From CBDIHP01 sp965279195 (GTDB lineage Bacteria > Planctomycetota > Planctomycetia > Isosphaerales > Isosphaeraceae): 64,000 bases of DNA. Shown here one piece after another: positions 51,782 through 60,597 of this stretch. Position numbers and translations under genes: made by a program. Position 1 is the stretch's first letter; each line of letters starts with the position of its first letter. The stretch lies in NCBI GenBank assembly GCA_965279195.1, contig CBDIHP010000048.1, forward strand, positions 543,888-607,887, written 5' to 3'. The notes beneath the pieces are model-generated. The model searched no databases. It was not told the origin of the DNA and saw nothing but the letters and a program-made list of their open reading frames with translations.

Positions 51782-53184
51782 GCCGCATCCTCATCGTGGA
51801 CGACGAGGCGAGCATCTGCTGGGCCTTCCGGGAATTCCTGGAAGACGAAGGCCACGCCGTCGACGTCGCCGCCACCGCCGAGGAGGGGCTCAAGCTCGCC
51901 GGCGAGCACCGTCCCGACGCCGTCGTGCTCGACGTCCGCCTCCCCGGCATGGACGGCCTCACCGCGCTCGGGGCCTTCCGCCAGCGCATCGGCGCGGCCC
52001 CGATCGTGGTCATCACCGCGTTCGGCAACCTCGACACCGCCGTCCGGGCCATCGAGGGCGGGGCGTTCGAGTACCTCGTCAAGCCCTTCGACCTCGACCA
52101 GGCCGCGAGCGTCCTCAAGCGGGCCCTCGACAGCCGACCCGCTCCGAAACCGACCGAACTCGCCCCACCCGATGGCGCCGAGGCGTTGATCGGGTCGTCG
52201 CCCGCCATGCAGGAGGTGTTCAAGAGCATCGCCCTGGTCGCGCCGGCGGACGTCCCCGTCCTGATCACCGGCGAGAGCGGCACCGGCAAGGAACTGGTCG
52301 CCCGCGCGATCCACCGCCACAGCACACGTCGCTCGGGCCCGTTCCTGCCGGTCTGCCTCGCGGCCCTGAGTTCCGGCCTGGTCGAGGGGGAACTCTTCGG
52401 TCACGTCCGGGGCTCGTTCACCGGTGCCTCGCAGGACCGCAAGGGCCTGCTCGAACTGGCCTCGGGGGGTACGGTGCTGCTGGACGAGATCGGCGACGTC
52501 GCGCCCGGGGTGCAGGTCAAGCTGCTCCGGGCGATCGAGCATCGCGAGGTCACCCCTGTCGGCGACGCCCGCCCCCGGCCCACGGATATCCGCGTCGTCG
52601 CCGCGACCAATCGCCCGCTCGAAGACCTGATGGCCTCGGGCGAGTTCCGCGAGGATCTCTTCTTCCGCCTCAGCGTTTTCCGGATCCACCTCCCGCCGCT
52701 CCGCGACCGCCGCGAGGACATCCCCGCACTCGCCGAGCACTTCCTGAGACGCTCGCGGCTCGCCGGCTCGACGAACGTCCGCCTCAGCGACGCGGCCCTC
52801 AAGGAGCTGCAATCCCGCCCGTGGACGGGGAACATCCGCGAGCTTCGCAACGCGATTGAACGCTCCGCGATCGTCGCGAGGGGCCGTTCCATCCTCCCCG
52901 AGCACCTGCCGAGCCTGGCTAGCGAGACCTCCCCGTCTCTCGCCCCCGCATCGGCCGACCCCGTCGGCCCCCACCTCGACCGCTGGGCCCGGCACGAGGC
53001 CACCCAGGCGCGCGAGCACCCCGACGACGCCCAACTCCACGACCGCTTCCTCGAAAAGACCGAGCCCCACATCCTCCGGGCCGTCCTCGAAACCTGCCGC
53101 GGCAACCGCGCCCAGGCCGCCCAGATCCTCGGCATCCACCGGGCGACCCTGCGGCAGAAGCTCCAGAAATACGGGATTTCCTGA
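51778..53184 (+). CDS. NtrC-type sigma54-dependent response regulator
   Basis: A 468-residue protein. The receiver domain (about 1-120) has acidic DD in LIVDDEASI, phosphoacceptor D in VVLDVRLPGMDG, T in VVITAFG and K in EYLVKPFD. The AAA+ domain has Walker A GESGTGKE, the loop GSFTGAS (a variant of GAFTGA), Walker B VLLDEIGD and the arginine-finger region FREDLFFRLSVFRI. The C-terminal Fis-type helix-turn-helix is RAQAAQILGIHRATLRQKLQ. It should activate sigma54 promoters after phosphorylation by the adjacent kinase. Confidence 0.95.
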   Translation: MSRILIVDDEASICWAFREFLEDEGHAVDVAATAEEGLKLAGEHRPDAVVLDVRLPGMDGLTALGAFRQRIGAAPIVVITAFGNLDTAVRAIEGGAFEYLVKPFDLDQAASVLKRALDSRPAPKPTELAPPDGAEALIGSSPAMQEVFKSIALVAPADVPVLITGESGTGKELVARAIHRHSTRRSGPFLPVCLAALSSGLVEGELFGHVRGSFTGASQDRKGLLELASGGTVLLDEIGDVAPGVQVKLLRAIEHREVTPVGDARPRPTDIRVVAATNRPLEDLMASGEFREDLFFRLSVFRIHLPPLRDRREDIPALAEHFLRRSRLAGSTNVRLSDAALKELQSRPWTGNIRELRNAIERSAIVARGRSILPEHLPSLASETSPSLAPASADPVGPHLDRWARHEATQAREHPDDAQLHDRFLEKTEPHILRAVLETCRGNRAQAAQILGIHRATLRQKLQKYGIS

Positions 53185-53348
53185 TCGCAATGGCGGATTG
53201 CGTGGATTATTCGGCCTGGGTTGATTGGGGTGAATGATGTGGTTGCGGGCGAAGAAAAGTCGACTCCTACTGGAATATCTCTCAACCCGGAGGGCTCTCC
53301 AATCCATATTGTCGGGAGCCCCGGCGATTTCTGCCCGGCCGGACCCCA

Positions 53349-53421
53349 GAATTGGGTTCGTTCGGTCAAAATCAGGAACCGGGGGGAACCTGCTCTCGGA
53401 ATTGGCTTTGTTCCGTCAAAT
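53349..53421 (+). repeat. Two dispersed motif copies in tandem
   Basis: GAATTGGGTTCGTTCGGTCA (53349) and GGAATTGGCTTTGTTCCGTC (53399) lie 50 bases apart, in the same orientation. A third copy, GGATTGGGTTCGTTCCGTCA (about 53506), follows inside the next gene. Confidence 0.6.
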
Positions 53422-53442
53422 TGCGAATGGGGGGACCGAGCG

Positions 53443-53886
53443 ATGGGCTTCTGGCAGGCGAAGCGGATCGGGCTGGCGGGCGGGATGGCGGTCGTGCTCC
53501 TCGCGGGATTGGGTTCGTTCCGTCAAAATGGGGATCGCGCCGTTGCGCAGGCGCCGGGGTTGATGGTCCGGGCGGATCGGATCGAGTTCCACGTCGTGGA
53601 AAGTTTCGATGCGCAATACCTCGGCGACACGCCCGGGCACATCGGCCGGGGCGGTGGCGTCGGGGACCACCCCGGGGTGGCCGTGGGGGATCGGGTCCAT
53701 CGGGGCGGGGAGGTCATCGGCCGGGTCTCGCGGGCGGTCTGGGACCGCTCCAGGCAGAGCCTGGAGATCGAGTTCGACCCCGAGCCCATGACCCGCGTGG
53801 CCGTGGGGGACGTCTGCTGGGTCGGCCGGCACGAGCCCGGCGAGTTCAGCAAGCCGGCCCGGCCGGCCGTCCCCGCGAAGAAGTGA
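53443..53886 (+). CDS. Small secreted hypothetical protein
   Basis: A 147-residue protein. A signal-like helix (RIGLAGGMAVVLLAGLGSF) precedes the mature part, which includes DRIEFHVVESFDAQYLGDTP and VGDHPGVAVGDRVHRGGEVI. It ends KPARPAVPAKK. The beta-rich, glycine-rich body, with many GD and VGD turns, recalls SH3-like or barrel-sandwich small domains. The function is unknown. ATG 53443 is preceded by GGGGGGACC. The end of the signal region (GLGSFRQNG) is encoded by a copy of the dispersed motif. Confidence 0.65.
   Translation: MGFWQAKRIGLAGGMAVVLLAGLGSFRQNGDRAVAQAPGLMVRADRIEFHVVESFDAQYLGDTPGHIGRGGGVGDHPGVAVGDRVHRGGEVIGRVSRAVWDRSRQSLEIEFDPEPMTRVAVGDVCWVGRHEPGEFSKPARPAVPAKK
53506..53530 (+). 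repeat. Dispersed motif copy inside a gene
   Basis: GGATTGGGTTCGTTCCGTCA followed by AAATG lies within the signal-peptide region of the gene at 53443-53886 and encodes GLGSFRQNG. It shows that the motif can be tolerated in coding DNA. Confidence 0.55.
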
Positions 53887-53934
53887 AACGCAAGCCATCC
53901 CGATCGGGCGTTCATCGAGTCGAAGGGGTTGTCG

Positions 53935-54681
53935 ATGGCGAAGAAGCACGGCGCGAAGCAACAGAAGAAGGCGGCCAAGAAGAAGGCCCAGCGCAACGCG
54001 AAGAAGGCCGACCTGGATCGCCGGACGACCAAGGATCCGTCGGTGCGGCTCAAGGACGCGGCCGACTGGCCCGTGTACGAGGCCTACCGCTCCAAGACCC
54101 TCTGGAGCGACGGCATCGGCTACATCATCATCGCCCGGAAGTCGTCCGGGCCGCGGCTCATCGTCGGCAACTTCCTGGTCGACGTCTATTGTCTCGGCGT
54201 CAAGGACGCACTCTGGAGCCCCGAGACGATGGACTCCCTCCGGGGCTACCTGTCCGAGATCGAGGAGCGAGTGAAACTGGAGCCGGTCTCCGCCGCCTAC
54301 GGCGTGAAGGTGGTCCGGGGCGCGGTCGACTTCGCCGCGCAGTACAACCTGGCACCGGCCCCGGACTTCAAGTACGTCAAGCTGCTCCTCGACGGCATCG
54401 ACACCTCGGAATGCAGCGAGGAGTTCACCTTCGGCAAGGACGGCAAGCCGTTCTACATCCAGGGCCCGTACGACTCGCCCGAGAAAGCCCGGTCGATTGT
54501 CGCGAAGATCGAGGGCGTTGGTGACTTCCTCACGATCGAGACCGGCGCATCGCCCCTCGACCTGGCCCGGGGATTCGACCCCGAGTTCGACGACGATGAC
54601 GAACTGCACGACGACGAGGACTTCGACGACGAGGATTTCGACGACGATTCGGACCCGGACGACGACATCATCGTCGGCTAG
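53935..54681 (+). CDS. Hypothetical protein with basic N-terminus and acidic tail
   Basis: A 248-residue protein. The N-terminus is lysine-rich (MAKKHGAKQQKKAAKKKAQR). The central part contains WPVYEAYRSKTLWSDGIGYI and then IIARKSSGPRLIVGNFLVDV, and a later KPFYIQGPYDSPEKARSIVA. The last 35 residues are almost all Asp and Glu (EFDDDDELHDDEDFDDEDF). I recognise no family. The acidic tail and basic head might bind nucleic acid or ribosomes, but this is speculation. ATG 53935 follows AAGGGG. Confidence 0.65.
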   Translation: MAKKHGAKQQKKAAKKKAQRNAKKADLDRRTTKDPSVRLKDAADWPVYEAYRSKTLWSDGIGYIIIARKSSGPRLIVGNFLVDVYCLGVKDALWSPETMDSLRGYLSEIEERVKLEPVSAAYGVKVVRGAVDFAAQYNLAPAPDFKYVKLLLDGIDTSECSEEFTFGKDGKPFYIQGPYDSPEKARSIVAKIEGVGDFLTIETGASPLDLARGFDPEFDDDDELHDDEDFDDEDFDDDSDPDDDIIVG

Positions 54682-55370
54682 CCGGGGCGGGTCGCGGGTG
54701 TTCATTTCGAGAACAAGGGCACGCGGCATGCACTCCGGGCGAGGCCGGAGGACCCGCGCTGCCAGGCCGGCCGAACAGCGGGCGTTGCGTCCCGGTGTTC
54801 AGCCGGCCGAGCTGTCTCGGGCCGGTCGCGCCCGGGGTTGCCCGCGATCTCCGTAGCGTTCGGCCGGAGACGGGCCGGGGCCGAAACGATGCGGTCTGGA
54901 GGGGCCGGGGGCACGGGGCGGATTCGAGAATTCAGGCAGGTGTTTCAGGTCAACGCGTCTTGAAAAGACGGATACGTTCCACTGGCGCCGAGCGGCCGAG
55001 ACAGATTCTTGCCCCCGGGGCCGAGGCGCCTCCGGCCCTGGACAGCCCTGACGGCCGTCCCGGTGCGAGGTCGGGCCGATCGGGCTCGACGGTCGATCGG
55101 ATGGAAGTTCTTTGCTGATAAGAGCTTAGTCAGATTGATGTGGGCCTGTTGGCGGCCGGACTGCGGTGTTTCGGCAGCACTCGGCGGGTCGGCACGCCGG
55201 CTGCCGAGGGCTTCTGGCATGGACGCCGGCCCCGGCGTTGTGCAACGGCGGCCCGCCGCGACGAGTGCGGCGGCGGGTCAGGGGTCGGCGGCCCGGCGAT
55301 GCTGTCACGTCCGCCCACGACGGACCACGCCCTTCCGGCTCCTCGACCCGAACGGGAAGGCCACGCAACG
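54682..55370. other. Long non-coding stretch upstream of the metalloprotease gene
   Basis: About 690 bases without a supported gene. The first 300 bases are GC-rich with many short palindromes. The part around 55115-55140 (TTTGCTGATAAGAGCTTAGT) is AT-richer and may be the promoter of the downstream gene. No RNA gene or riboswitch was recognised. Confidence 0.4.
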
Positions 55371-57629
55371 ATGTTCCCTCTCCGTCGCCCTCGCATCGGC
55401 AAGTCACCCCGCGTCGATCTCCACCGCTCCCGCCCCTCGATCGAAGGGCTGGAGGCTCGCCTCTGCCTCACCGTGCCGGCCCTCAGCAGCCTCCCCGGCG
55501 CGAACCACACCATCTACCTCGACTTCGACGGATCCGTGACCCAGAATACGGTCTGGAATTCTTATTCGTTTAATAGTTCCGGCAAGACCAAGCCCACCAT
55601 CAATTCGCCGGCATATGATACGGACGGCAACCCGTCGAGCTTCGGCGCGTCCGAGCTGGCCGACATCCAGGATGCCTGGGCCCGGATCTCCGAGGACTAC
55701 CGACCGTTCCAGGTGAACGTCACCACCGTCGACCCGGGCATCGAGGCCCTCCGCAAGGTCGGCACGGGCGATACCCAGTGGGGCATCCGCGTCGTCATCA
55801 CCAAGGATACCGAGGCCAGCGGGGCGGGCGGCATCGCCTACATCGGTAGCTTCAACTGGGACAGCGACACACCGGCTTTCGTCTACACGACCGGCGGCAA
55901 GAACATCGCCGAGGCCGCCAGCCACGAGGCCGGCCACAGCCTCGGACTGGCCCACGACGGCACCGCCACCTCCGGATATTATGCCGGCCACGGCACAGGC
56001 CAGACGAGCTGGGCCCCGCTCATGGGCGTGGGCTACTACACCAACGTCACCACCTGGGACAAGGGCGAATACTACGGCGCGAACAACACCGGCAGCTCGG
56101 CGAACTACGGCGCCGGGGCCGACGACCTGGCCGTCATCACCACCCAGAACGGCTTCGGATACCGGCCCGACGCGGTGGGGGACACCATCTCCACGGCGAA
56201 GCCCCTCACGGTCAGCGGCGCGGCCGTGAGCGCCACCGGGATCATCGAGCGGACGACCGACCTGGACGTCTACTCGTTCACCACCGGCAACGGTCCGGTC
56301 AGCCTCAACATCGCCCCGTTTACCCCGGGCCCGAACCTCGACATCAAGGCCACCCTTTATGACTCGGCCGGCAACGTGGTCGCCGTCTCCAACCCCTCGG
56401 ATGTCCTCACCGCCTCCTTCTCTCTCAACCTCACCGCCGGCCAGTACTTCGTCGCCATCGACGGCACGGGCGTCGGCAACCCGACCGTCAGCCCGCCGAC
56501 AGGCTACAGCGACTACGCCAGCCTCGGCCAGTATACCATCTCGGGCACCGTCACCCAGGGCAATGCGCTGCCGCAGCTCTCCGTCGGCGACGTGAGCGTC
56601 AACGAGGGCGCGGGCACCGCGACCTTCACCGTGACCCTCTCGGGCGTGCTGACCGCCCCCGTGACGGTCGGCTACGCCGCGGCCGACGGCACCGCGACGG
56701 CCGGGCTCGACTACACCTCGGCAAGGGGCACCCTGACCTTCGCCACCGCCGGCTCCCAGACGGTGACGGTGCCGATCATCGACGACACTGTCTCGGAGTC
56801 CGCCGAGACCTTCCTCCTGAACCTCTCCTCCCCGGTCGGCGCCGCGATCCTGGACGGCCAGGGTCAGGCCATCATCACCGACAACGACCTGGCACCGACC
56901 GTCAAGGTCACCAGCCTCGACTCCGGCAAGCTGGAGGGGACGGTGTCCGGCGGCTCGACCGTCTTCCGGTTCCAGGTCACCCGCACCGGCAGCACGGCGC
57001 TCGACCTTTCGATCCCGTTCACGGTCGCCGGGCTCGGCGGTGCGGCCGCCTCGGCGTCGGACTTCTACGGCAATCGCCTGCCGTCCGGGACCGTCCAGTT
57101 CGCGGCGGGTGAGACGTCCAAGGTTGTCAATGTCCTGATCAACGCCGACAGCTCCCGGGAATCGAACGAGAGCTTCCGGCTGACCCTCGGTACGGTCGCC
57201 GGACTGACCTACACCAGCAAGTCGGCCGACGCCACGATCACCGACGACGACGGCAGCGGCGGTTCCCGCCGCTGGGGCTGGATCCAGGGCCAGCCGCTCG
57301 TGCCCCACAGGTTCCCGCTGCCTGGCCAGGATCCGGTCGACGATGACGACCACGACCACGCGGGCGAGTCGGCCCCGGGGCACGACGTCGCTCCCGCCCA
57401 GGCCCCGACCGCCCAGCCGTCCCGTCGCGACGCCGAGGGTTCGGGCACCTTCGTCGATCCGCCGGTTCCCTCGACCCGGGTCGTGACCCTCGCGGTCCGG
57501 GACGCCGTCCTGACGGATCCGGCTTCGCTGATGACCTGGCTCCCCGCGTCGCGTCGGATCCGGGCCGCCGGCCAGTCTCGCGGCCTCGTGATCCAGGGCC
57601 TCTCTTCGGCCCGCGGCCTGCTCGGCTGA
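55371..57629 (+). CDS. Secreted zinc metalloprotease with Calx-beta repeats
   Basis: A 752-residue protein. The N-terminus ends in RPSIEGLEARLCLTVPALSS, a planctomycete 'LEAR'-type leader seen on large exported proteins. The protease domain follows, with the zinc motif HEAGHSLGLAHD and a downstream LMGVGY met-turn. Residues about 395-500 form a beta-sandwich (TTDLDVYSFTTGNGPVSLNI, a PPC-like domain). Two Calx-beta-type repeats come next (TFTVTLSGVLTAPVTVGYAA and FRFQVTRTGSTALDLSIPFT). The C-terminal tail has an Asp/His-rich run (DPVDDDDHDHAGE). It is probably surface-bound and acts on protein outside the cell. ATG 55371 was chosen because the leader follows it. Confidence 0.87.
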   Translation: MFPLRRPRIGKSPRVDLHRSRPSIEGLEARLCLTVPALSSLPGANHTIYLDFDGSVTQNTVWNSYSFNSSGKTKPTINSPAYDTDGNPSSFGASELADIQDAWARISEDYRPFQVNVTTVDPGIEALRKVGTGDTQWGIRVVITKDTEASGAGGIAYIGSFNWDSDTPAFVYTTGGKNIAEAASHEAGHSLGLAHDGTATSGYYAGHGTGQTSWAPLMGVGYYTNVTTWDKGEYYGANNTGSSANYGAGADDLAVITTQNGFGYRPDAVGDTISTAKPLTVSGAAVSATGIIERTTDLDVYSFTTGNGPVSLNIAPFTPGPNLDIKATLYDSAGNVVAVSNPSDVLTASFSLNLTAGQYFVAIDGTGVGNPTVSPPTGYSDYASLGQYTISGTVTQGNALPQLSVGDVSVNEGAGTATFTVTLSGVLTAPVTVGYAAADGTATAGLDYTSARGTLTFATAGSQTVTVPIIDDTVSESAETFLLNLSSPVGAAILDGQGQAIITDNDLAPTVKVTSLDSGKLEGTVSGGSTVFRFQVTRTGSTALDLSIPFTVAGLGGAAASASDFYGNRLPSGTVQFAAGETSKVVNVLINADSSRESNESFRLTLGTVAGLTYTSKSADATITDDDGSGGSRRWGWIQGQPLVPHRFPLPGQDPVDDDDHDHAGESAPGHDVAPAQAPTAQPSRRDAEGSGTFVDPPVPSTRVVTLAVRDAVLTDPASLMTWLPASRRIRAAGQSRGLVIQGLSSARGLLG

Positions 57630-57663
57630 GCGGCTCGCCGCCCCACCACCCGGCCGTCCTCCT

Positions 57664-57696
57664 CCGAGGTCGCCGCGCCCCGTGCGGCGACCTCGG
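57664..57696. terminator. Bidirectional terminator hairpin
   Basis: CCGAGGTCGCCGC (57664-57676) and GCGGCGACCTCGG (57684-57696) pair perfectly around a 7-base loop. It lies between the convergent metalloprotease and cytochrome-lipoprotein genes. Confidence 0.72.
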
Positions 57697-57711
57697 TTCA
57701 ATCCAGGGCCA

Positions 57712-58341
57712 TCACTTCGGGGCGGGTCCGCCGGGGGGCGGGCCACCGGGGCCGGGGGGAGGTCCGCCCGGACCGCCCGGGGGCGGGCCGAAGCCTCCGG
57801 GTCCGCCGGGCGGGGGGCCTCCGGGTCCGCCAGGCGGAGGTCCGCCGAAGCCGCCGCCCGGGCCGCCCATCACGCGATGCTCGCGGTGGCAGGCCATGCA
57901 GGTGCCGCCGAGGCGGTCATGCGCCGCCACGGCCTCGTCCTTCTTCTTCGCCTGGGCCGCCGCGTCCAGCTCCCTGGCGATCCCCAGGTAGCCCTCGACC
58001 TGCTTCTTCCACGACGCCTTGTCCCCCTTGGGCGGGTCGTGCTTCTCCATGTCGGAGACCAGCTGGACGTACTCCTTCGCCTGCCCCTGGATCGCGTCCC
58101 AGGCCGGGCTGTCCGACTTGAGGGCCGTCCCGATGGCGCCCGTCAGGGCGTTCGGCCCGCGGCCGAGCTTGGCCATGATCTGCCCGAGCGGCGAGCCGCC
58201 GCGCGGCCCCGGCGGGGGCCCGCCAGGGACGCCCGGCCCGGCCGGGGGCATCGGGGGCTCGGCCGGATCCCCGCAGCCGGCCAACGAGGCGGCCATGGCC
58301 AGGCCGAGCGCGATCGGCCCGACCGTCTGGAAAAATCTCAT
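57712..58341 (-). CDS. Cytochrome c-type lipoprotein with Gly/Pro-rich tail
   Basis: A 209-residue protein. The lipobox LAGC (signal ALGLAMAASLAGC) indicates a lipoprotein. The middle is helical, with IMAKLGRGPNALTGAIGTAL and AWDAIQGQAKEYVQLVSDME, and one heme-c motif CMACHREHR at its end resembles the four-helix cytochrome c' fold. About 60 residues of GGPPPGGPGG repeats follow. Roles for such cytochromes in planctomycetes are not established. It diverges from the DUF1549/DUF1553 gene, which also has CxxCH motifs. Confidence 0.82.
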   Translation of the reverse strand: MRFFQTVGPIALGLAMAASLAGCGDPAEPPMPPAGPGVPGGPPPGPRGGSPLGQIMAKLGRGPNALTGAIGTALKSDSPAWDAIQGQAKEYVQLVSDMEKHDPPKGDKASWKKQVEGYLGIARELDAAAQAKKKDEAVAAHDRLGGTCMACHREHRVMGGPGGGFGGPPPGGPGGPPPGGPGGFGPPPGGPGGPPPGPGGPPPGGPAPK

Positions 58342-58538
58342 GCGTGACGATCCTTTATGGAAAAAAGACAAGGCGATGGGAGGGCCGGCCTATTGTGCCC
58401 CACGTCGGGGAGGCCCGCCAGGGGATCGTCGCCGGCGCCGAGGTTGACAGCGGACCCCGCCGGCCCCACCATGGGAAGATCATCCCAGGTTGCTTTCCGC
58501 CGACGATCCGACCCGACCCGGGGCCGTGGAGACGCGCG

Positions 58539-60461
58539 ATGCGACGACCCCTCCGGAACCTGCTCCCGACCGCCCTCGCAAGCCTCGCCCTGCTCGGGCA
58601 GGGGGCCGCCTCCGCCCAGGACGCGGCGAAGGCCCGGATCGATTTCTCCCACGAGGTCGTCCCGCTCATCAAGGCCCGTTGCGCCAAGTGCCACACCGCC
58701 GGCACATATAAAGGGGGCTTCTCGCTCGACACCCGGGGCACCACCCTCAAGTCGAAGTCGATCGTGCCCGGCAGGGCGGCCGACAGCGAACTCATCGAAC
58801 GCGTCACCTCGAACGAGGCCGAGTTCAAGATGCCCCCCGAGGGCCCCAGGCTCGCCGCGAAGGAAGTCGAGGCCCTCCGCACCTGGATCAACCAGGACCT
58901 CCCCTGGGAGTCCGGATTCGCCTTCCGCAAGTCCGAATACGTCGCCCCGCTCGCCCCGAGGAAGCCGGCCCTCCCGACGGCCGTCGACGGCCGCGACCAC
59001 CCCATCGACCGCATCATCGACGCCGACCTGCGCAAGAATCAGGTGAAGCGTCCCGGTCGCCTCGACGACCGCGCCTTCGCCCGCCGGCTGTTCCTCGACG
59101 TCCTCGGCCTGCTGCCGCCGGTCGACGAGCTGGAGGCGTTCGTCAAGGACGCCTCGCCCGACAAGCGGTCGAGGCTGATCGCCCGGGTCATGTCCGACCG
59201 CAGGGCGTTCTCGGACCACTGGATGGCCTTCTGGAACGACCTGCTCCGCAACGACTACGCCGGCACCGGGTTCATCGACGGTGGCCGCAAGCAGATCTCG
59301 GCATGGCTTTACCAGTCGATCTGGGACAACCGCCCGTACGACGACCTCGTGACCTCGCTCATCGCCGAGAAGAAGGGGGCCGAGGGCTTCATCCACGGGA
59401 TCAAGTGGCGCGGCCGGGTGAACGCCAGCCAGGTGCCGGAGATCCAGTTCTCGCAGAACGTCTCGCAGGTTTTCTTCGGCGTCAACATGAAGTGCGCCTC
59501 ATGCCACGATAGCTTCATCGACGGCTGGCGGCTCGACGACGCCTACGGGCTGGCGGCCGTGATCTCCGACTCCCGGCTCGAAATCGCCCGGTGCGACAAG
59601 CTCACCGGCCGGTTCGCCTCGCCGAAGTTCCTCTGGCCCGAACTCGGCACGATCGAGGCCGACAAGCCCCGCGTCGAGCGCCTGGCCCAGCTCGCCAGGC
59701 TCGTCACCCACCCGCAGAACGGCCGGTTCCCCCGCACCATCGCCAACCGGATCTGGCAACGCCTCTTCGGGCGCGGGATCGTCCACCCCGTCGACATGAT
59801 GGCCAACGAGCCCTGGAATGCCGACCTCCTCGACTACCTCGCCAGTGACCTCGTCGCCAAGAAGTACGACCTCAGGGCCCTGATCGAGTCGATCGTCCGG
59901 TCCGAGGCGTACCAGTCGAAGGCCGTCGCCCGCGCGTCGGAAGACGAGGCGGATCGTTACATCTACAAGGGGCCCGAGGTCAAGCGGATGACGGCCGAGC
60001 AATTCCTCGACGCGGTGTGGCTCGTGACGGGCACGGCCCCGGCGAAGTCCGAGGCCCCGTTCAAGCCGGCCGCCGAGGCCACCTCGCCGGCCCACCGGTT
60101 CGTCCGCTCGACCCTGAGGAAGTCCGACTTCCTGATGCGATCGCTCGGCCGCCCCAACCGCGAGCAGGTCGTGACGACCCGCGAGCGCGTCCTCACGACG
60201 CTCCAGGCGCTCGACCTCTCCAACGGCGAGGAGACGACGGCGATGGTGAACCAGGGGTCGAAGAACCTCCGCAAGGCGGACCCGAAGGCCGACGCCCCCG
60301 CACTCGCCGACAGGGTCTTCGACCTCGCCCTCGGTCGCCCGCCCAAGCCCAATGAGAAGGCCGCCGCCGTCGAGATGATCGGCTCCCCCGCCACCGACGA
60401 GGGCCTCGCCGACCTCCTCTGGGCCGTGTTCATGCTGCCGGAATTCCAGCTCAATCGATGA
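58539..60461 (+). CDS. DUF1549/DUF1553 cytochrome-domain protein
   Basis: A 640-residue exported protein (signal PTALASLALLGQGAASAQ). The N-terminal planctomycete cytochrome C domain (PSCyt1) has CAKCH in KARCAKCHTAGTYKGG. The DUF1549 domain includes RRLFLDVLGLLPPVDELEAF, and a second CASCH is in VNMKCASCHDSFIDGW. The DUF1553 domain (FPRTIANRIWQRLFGRGIVH, then PVDMMANEPWNADLLDYL) completes the standard architecture. The protein is always found with a DUF1501 gene, as here. Its function is unknown, though a role in sugar or sulfated-polysaccharide degradation has been suggested. ATG 58539 was chosen because the signal peptide follows. Confidence 0.93.
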   Translation: MRRPLRNLLPTALASLALLGQGAASAQDAAKARIDFSHEVVPLIKARCAKCHTAGTYKGGFSLDTRGTTLKSKSIVPGRAADSELIERVTSNEAEFKMPPEGPRLAAKEVEALRTWINQDLPWESGFAFRKSEYVAPLAPRKPALPTAVDGRDHPIDRIIDADLRKNQVKRPGRLDDRAFARRLFLDVLGLLPPVDELEAFVKDASPDKRSRLIARVMSDRRAFSDHWMAFWNDLLRNDYAGTGFIDGGRKQISAWLYQSIWDNRPYDDLVTSLIAEKKGAEGFIHGIKWRGRVNASQVPEIQFSQNVSQVFFGVNMKCASCHDSFIDGWRLDDAYGLAAVISDSRLEIARCDKLTGRFASPKFLWPELGTIEADKPRVERLAQLARLVTHPQNGRFPRTIANRIWQRLFGRGIVHPVDMMANEPWNADLLDYLASDLVAKKYDLRALIESIVRSEAYQSKAVARASEDEADRYIYKGPEVKRMTAEQFLDAVWLVTGTAPAKSEAPFKPAAEATSPAHRFVRSTLRKSDFLMRSLGRPNREQVVTTRERVLTTLQALDLSNGEETTAMVNQGSKNLRKADPKADAPALADRVFDLALGRPPKPNEKAAAVEMIGSPATDEGLADLLWAVFMLPEFQLNR

Positions 60462-60585
60462 GTAGGGTGTGGTGGACGCGTCCTCGCGTCCTCCGCACCT
60501 ACGGGGCATTCGACGCGTCCATCCCCCGCGAGGCCGGTCATATTGTCGGTGCGGTGAACGTGAGGACACGTCCAGCGCACCCTAC
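60462..60585. repeat. GTAGGGTG/CACCCTAC inverted repeat
   Basis: GTAGGGTG (60462-60469) and CACCCTAC (60578-60585) enclose further complementary pieces: GTGGACGCGTCC pairs partly with GGACACGTCCA. It starts immediately after the stop of the DUF1549 gene. The hairpin at 961-1001 contains a related GTAGGGTGGGGTG start. It seems to be a small dispersed palindromic family. Confidence 0.45.
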
Positions 60586-60597
60586 TGGAGACTCCTC

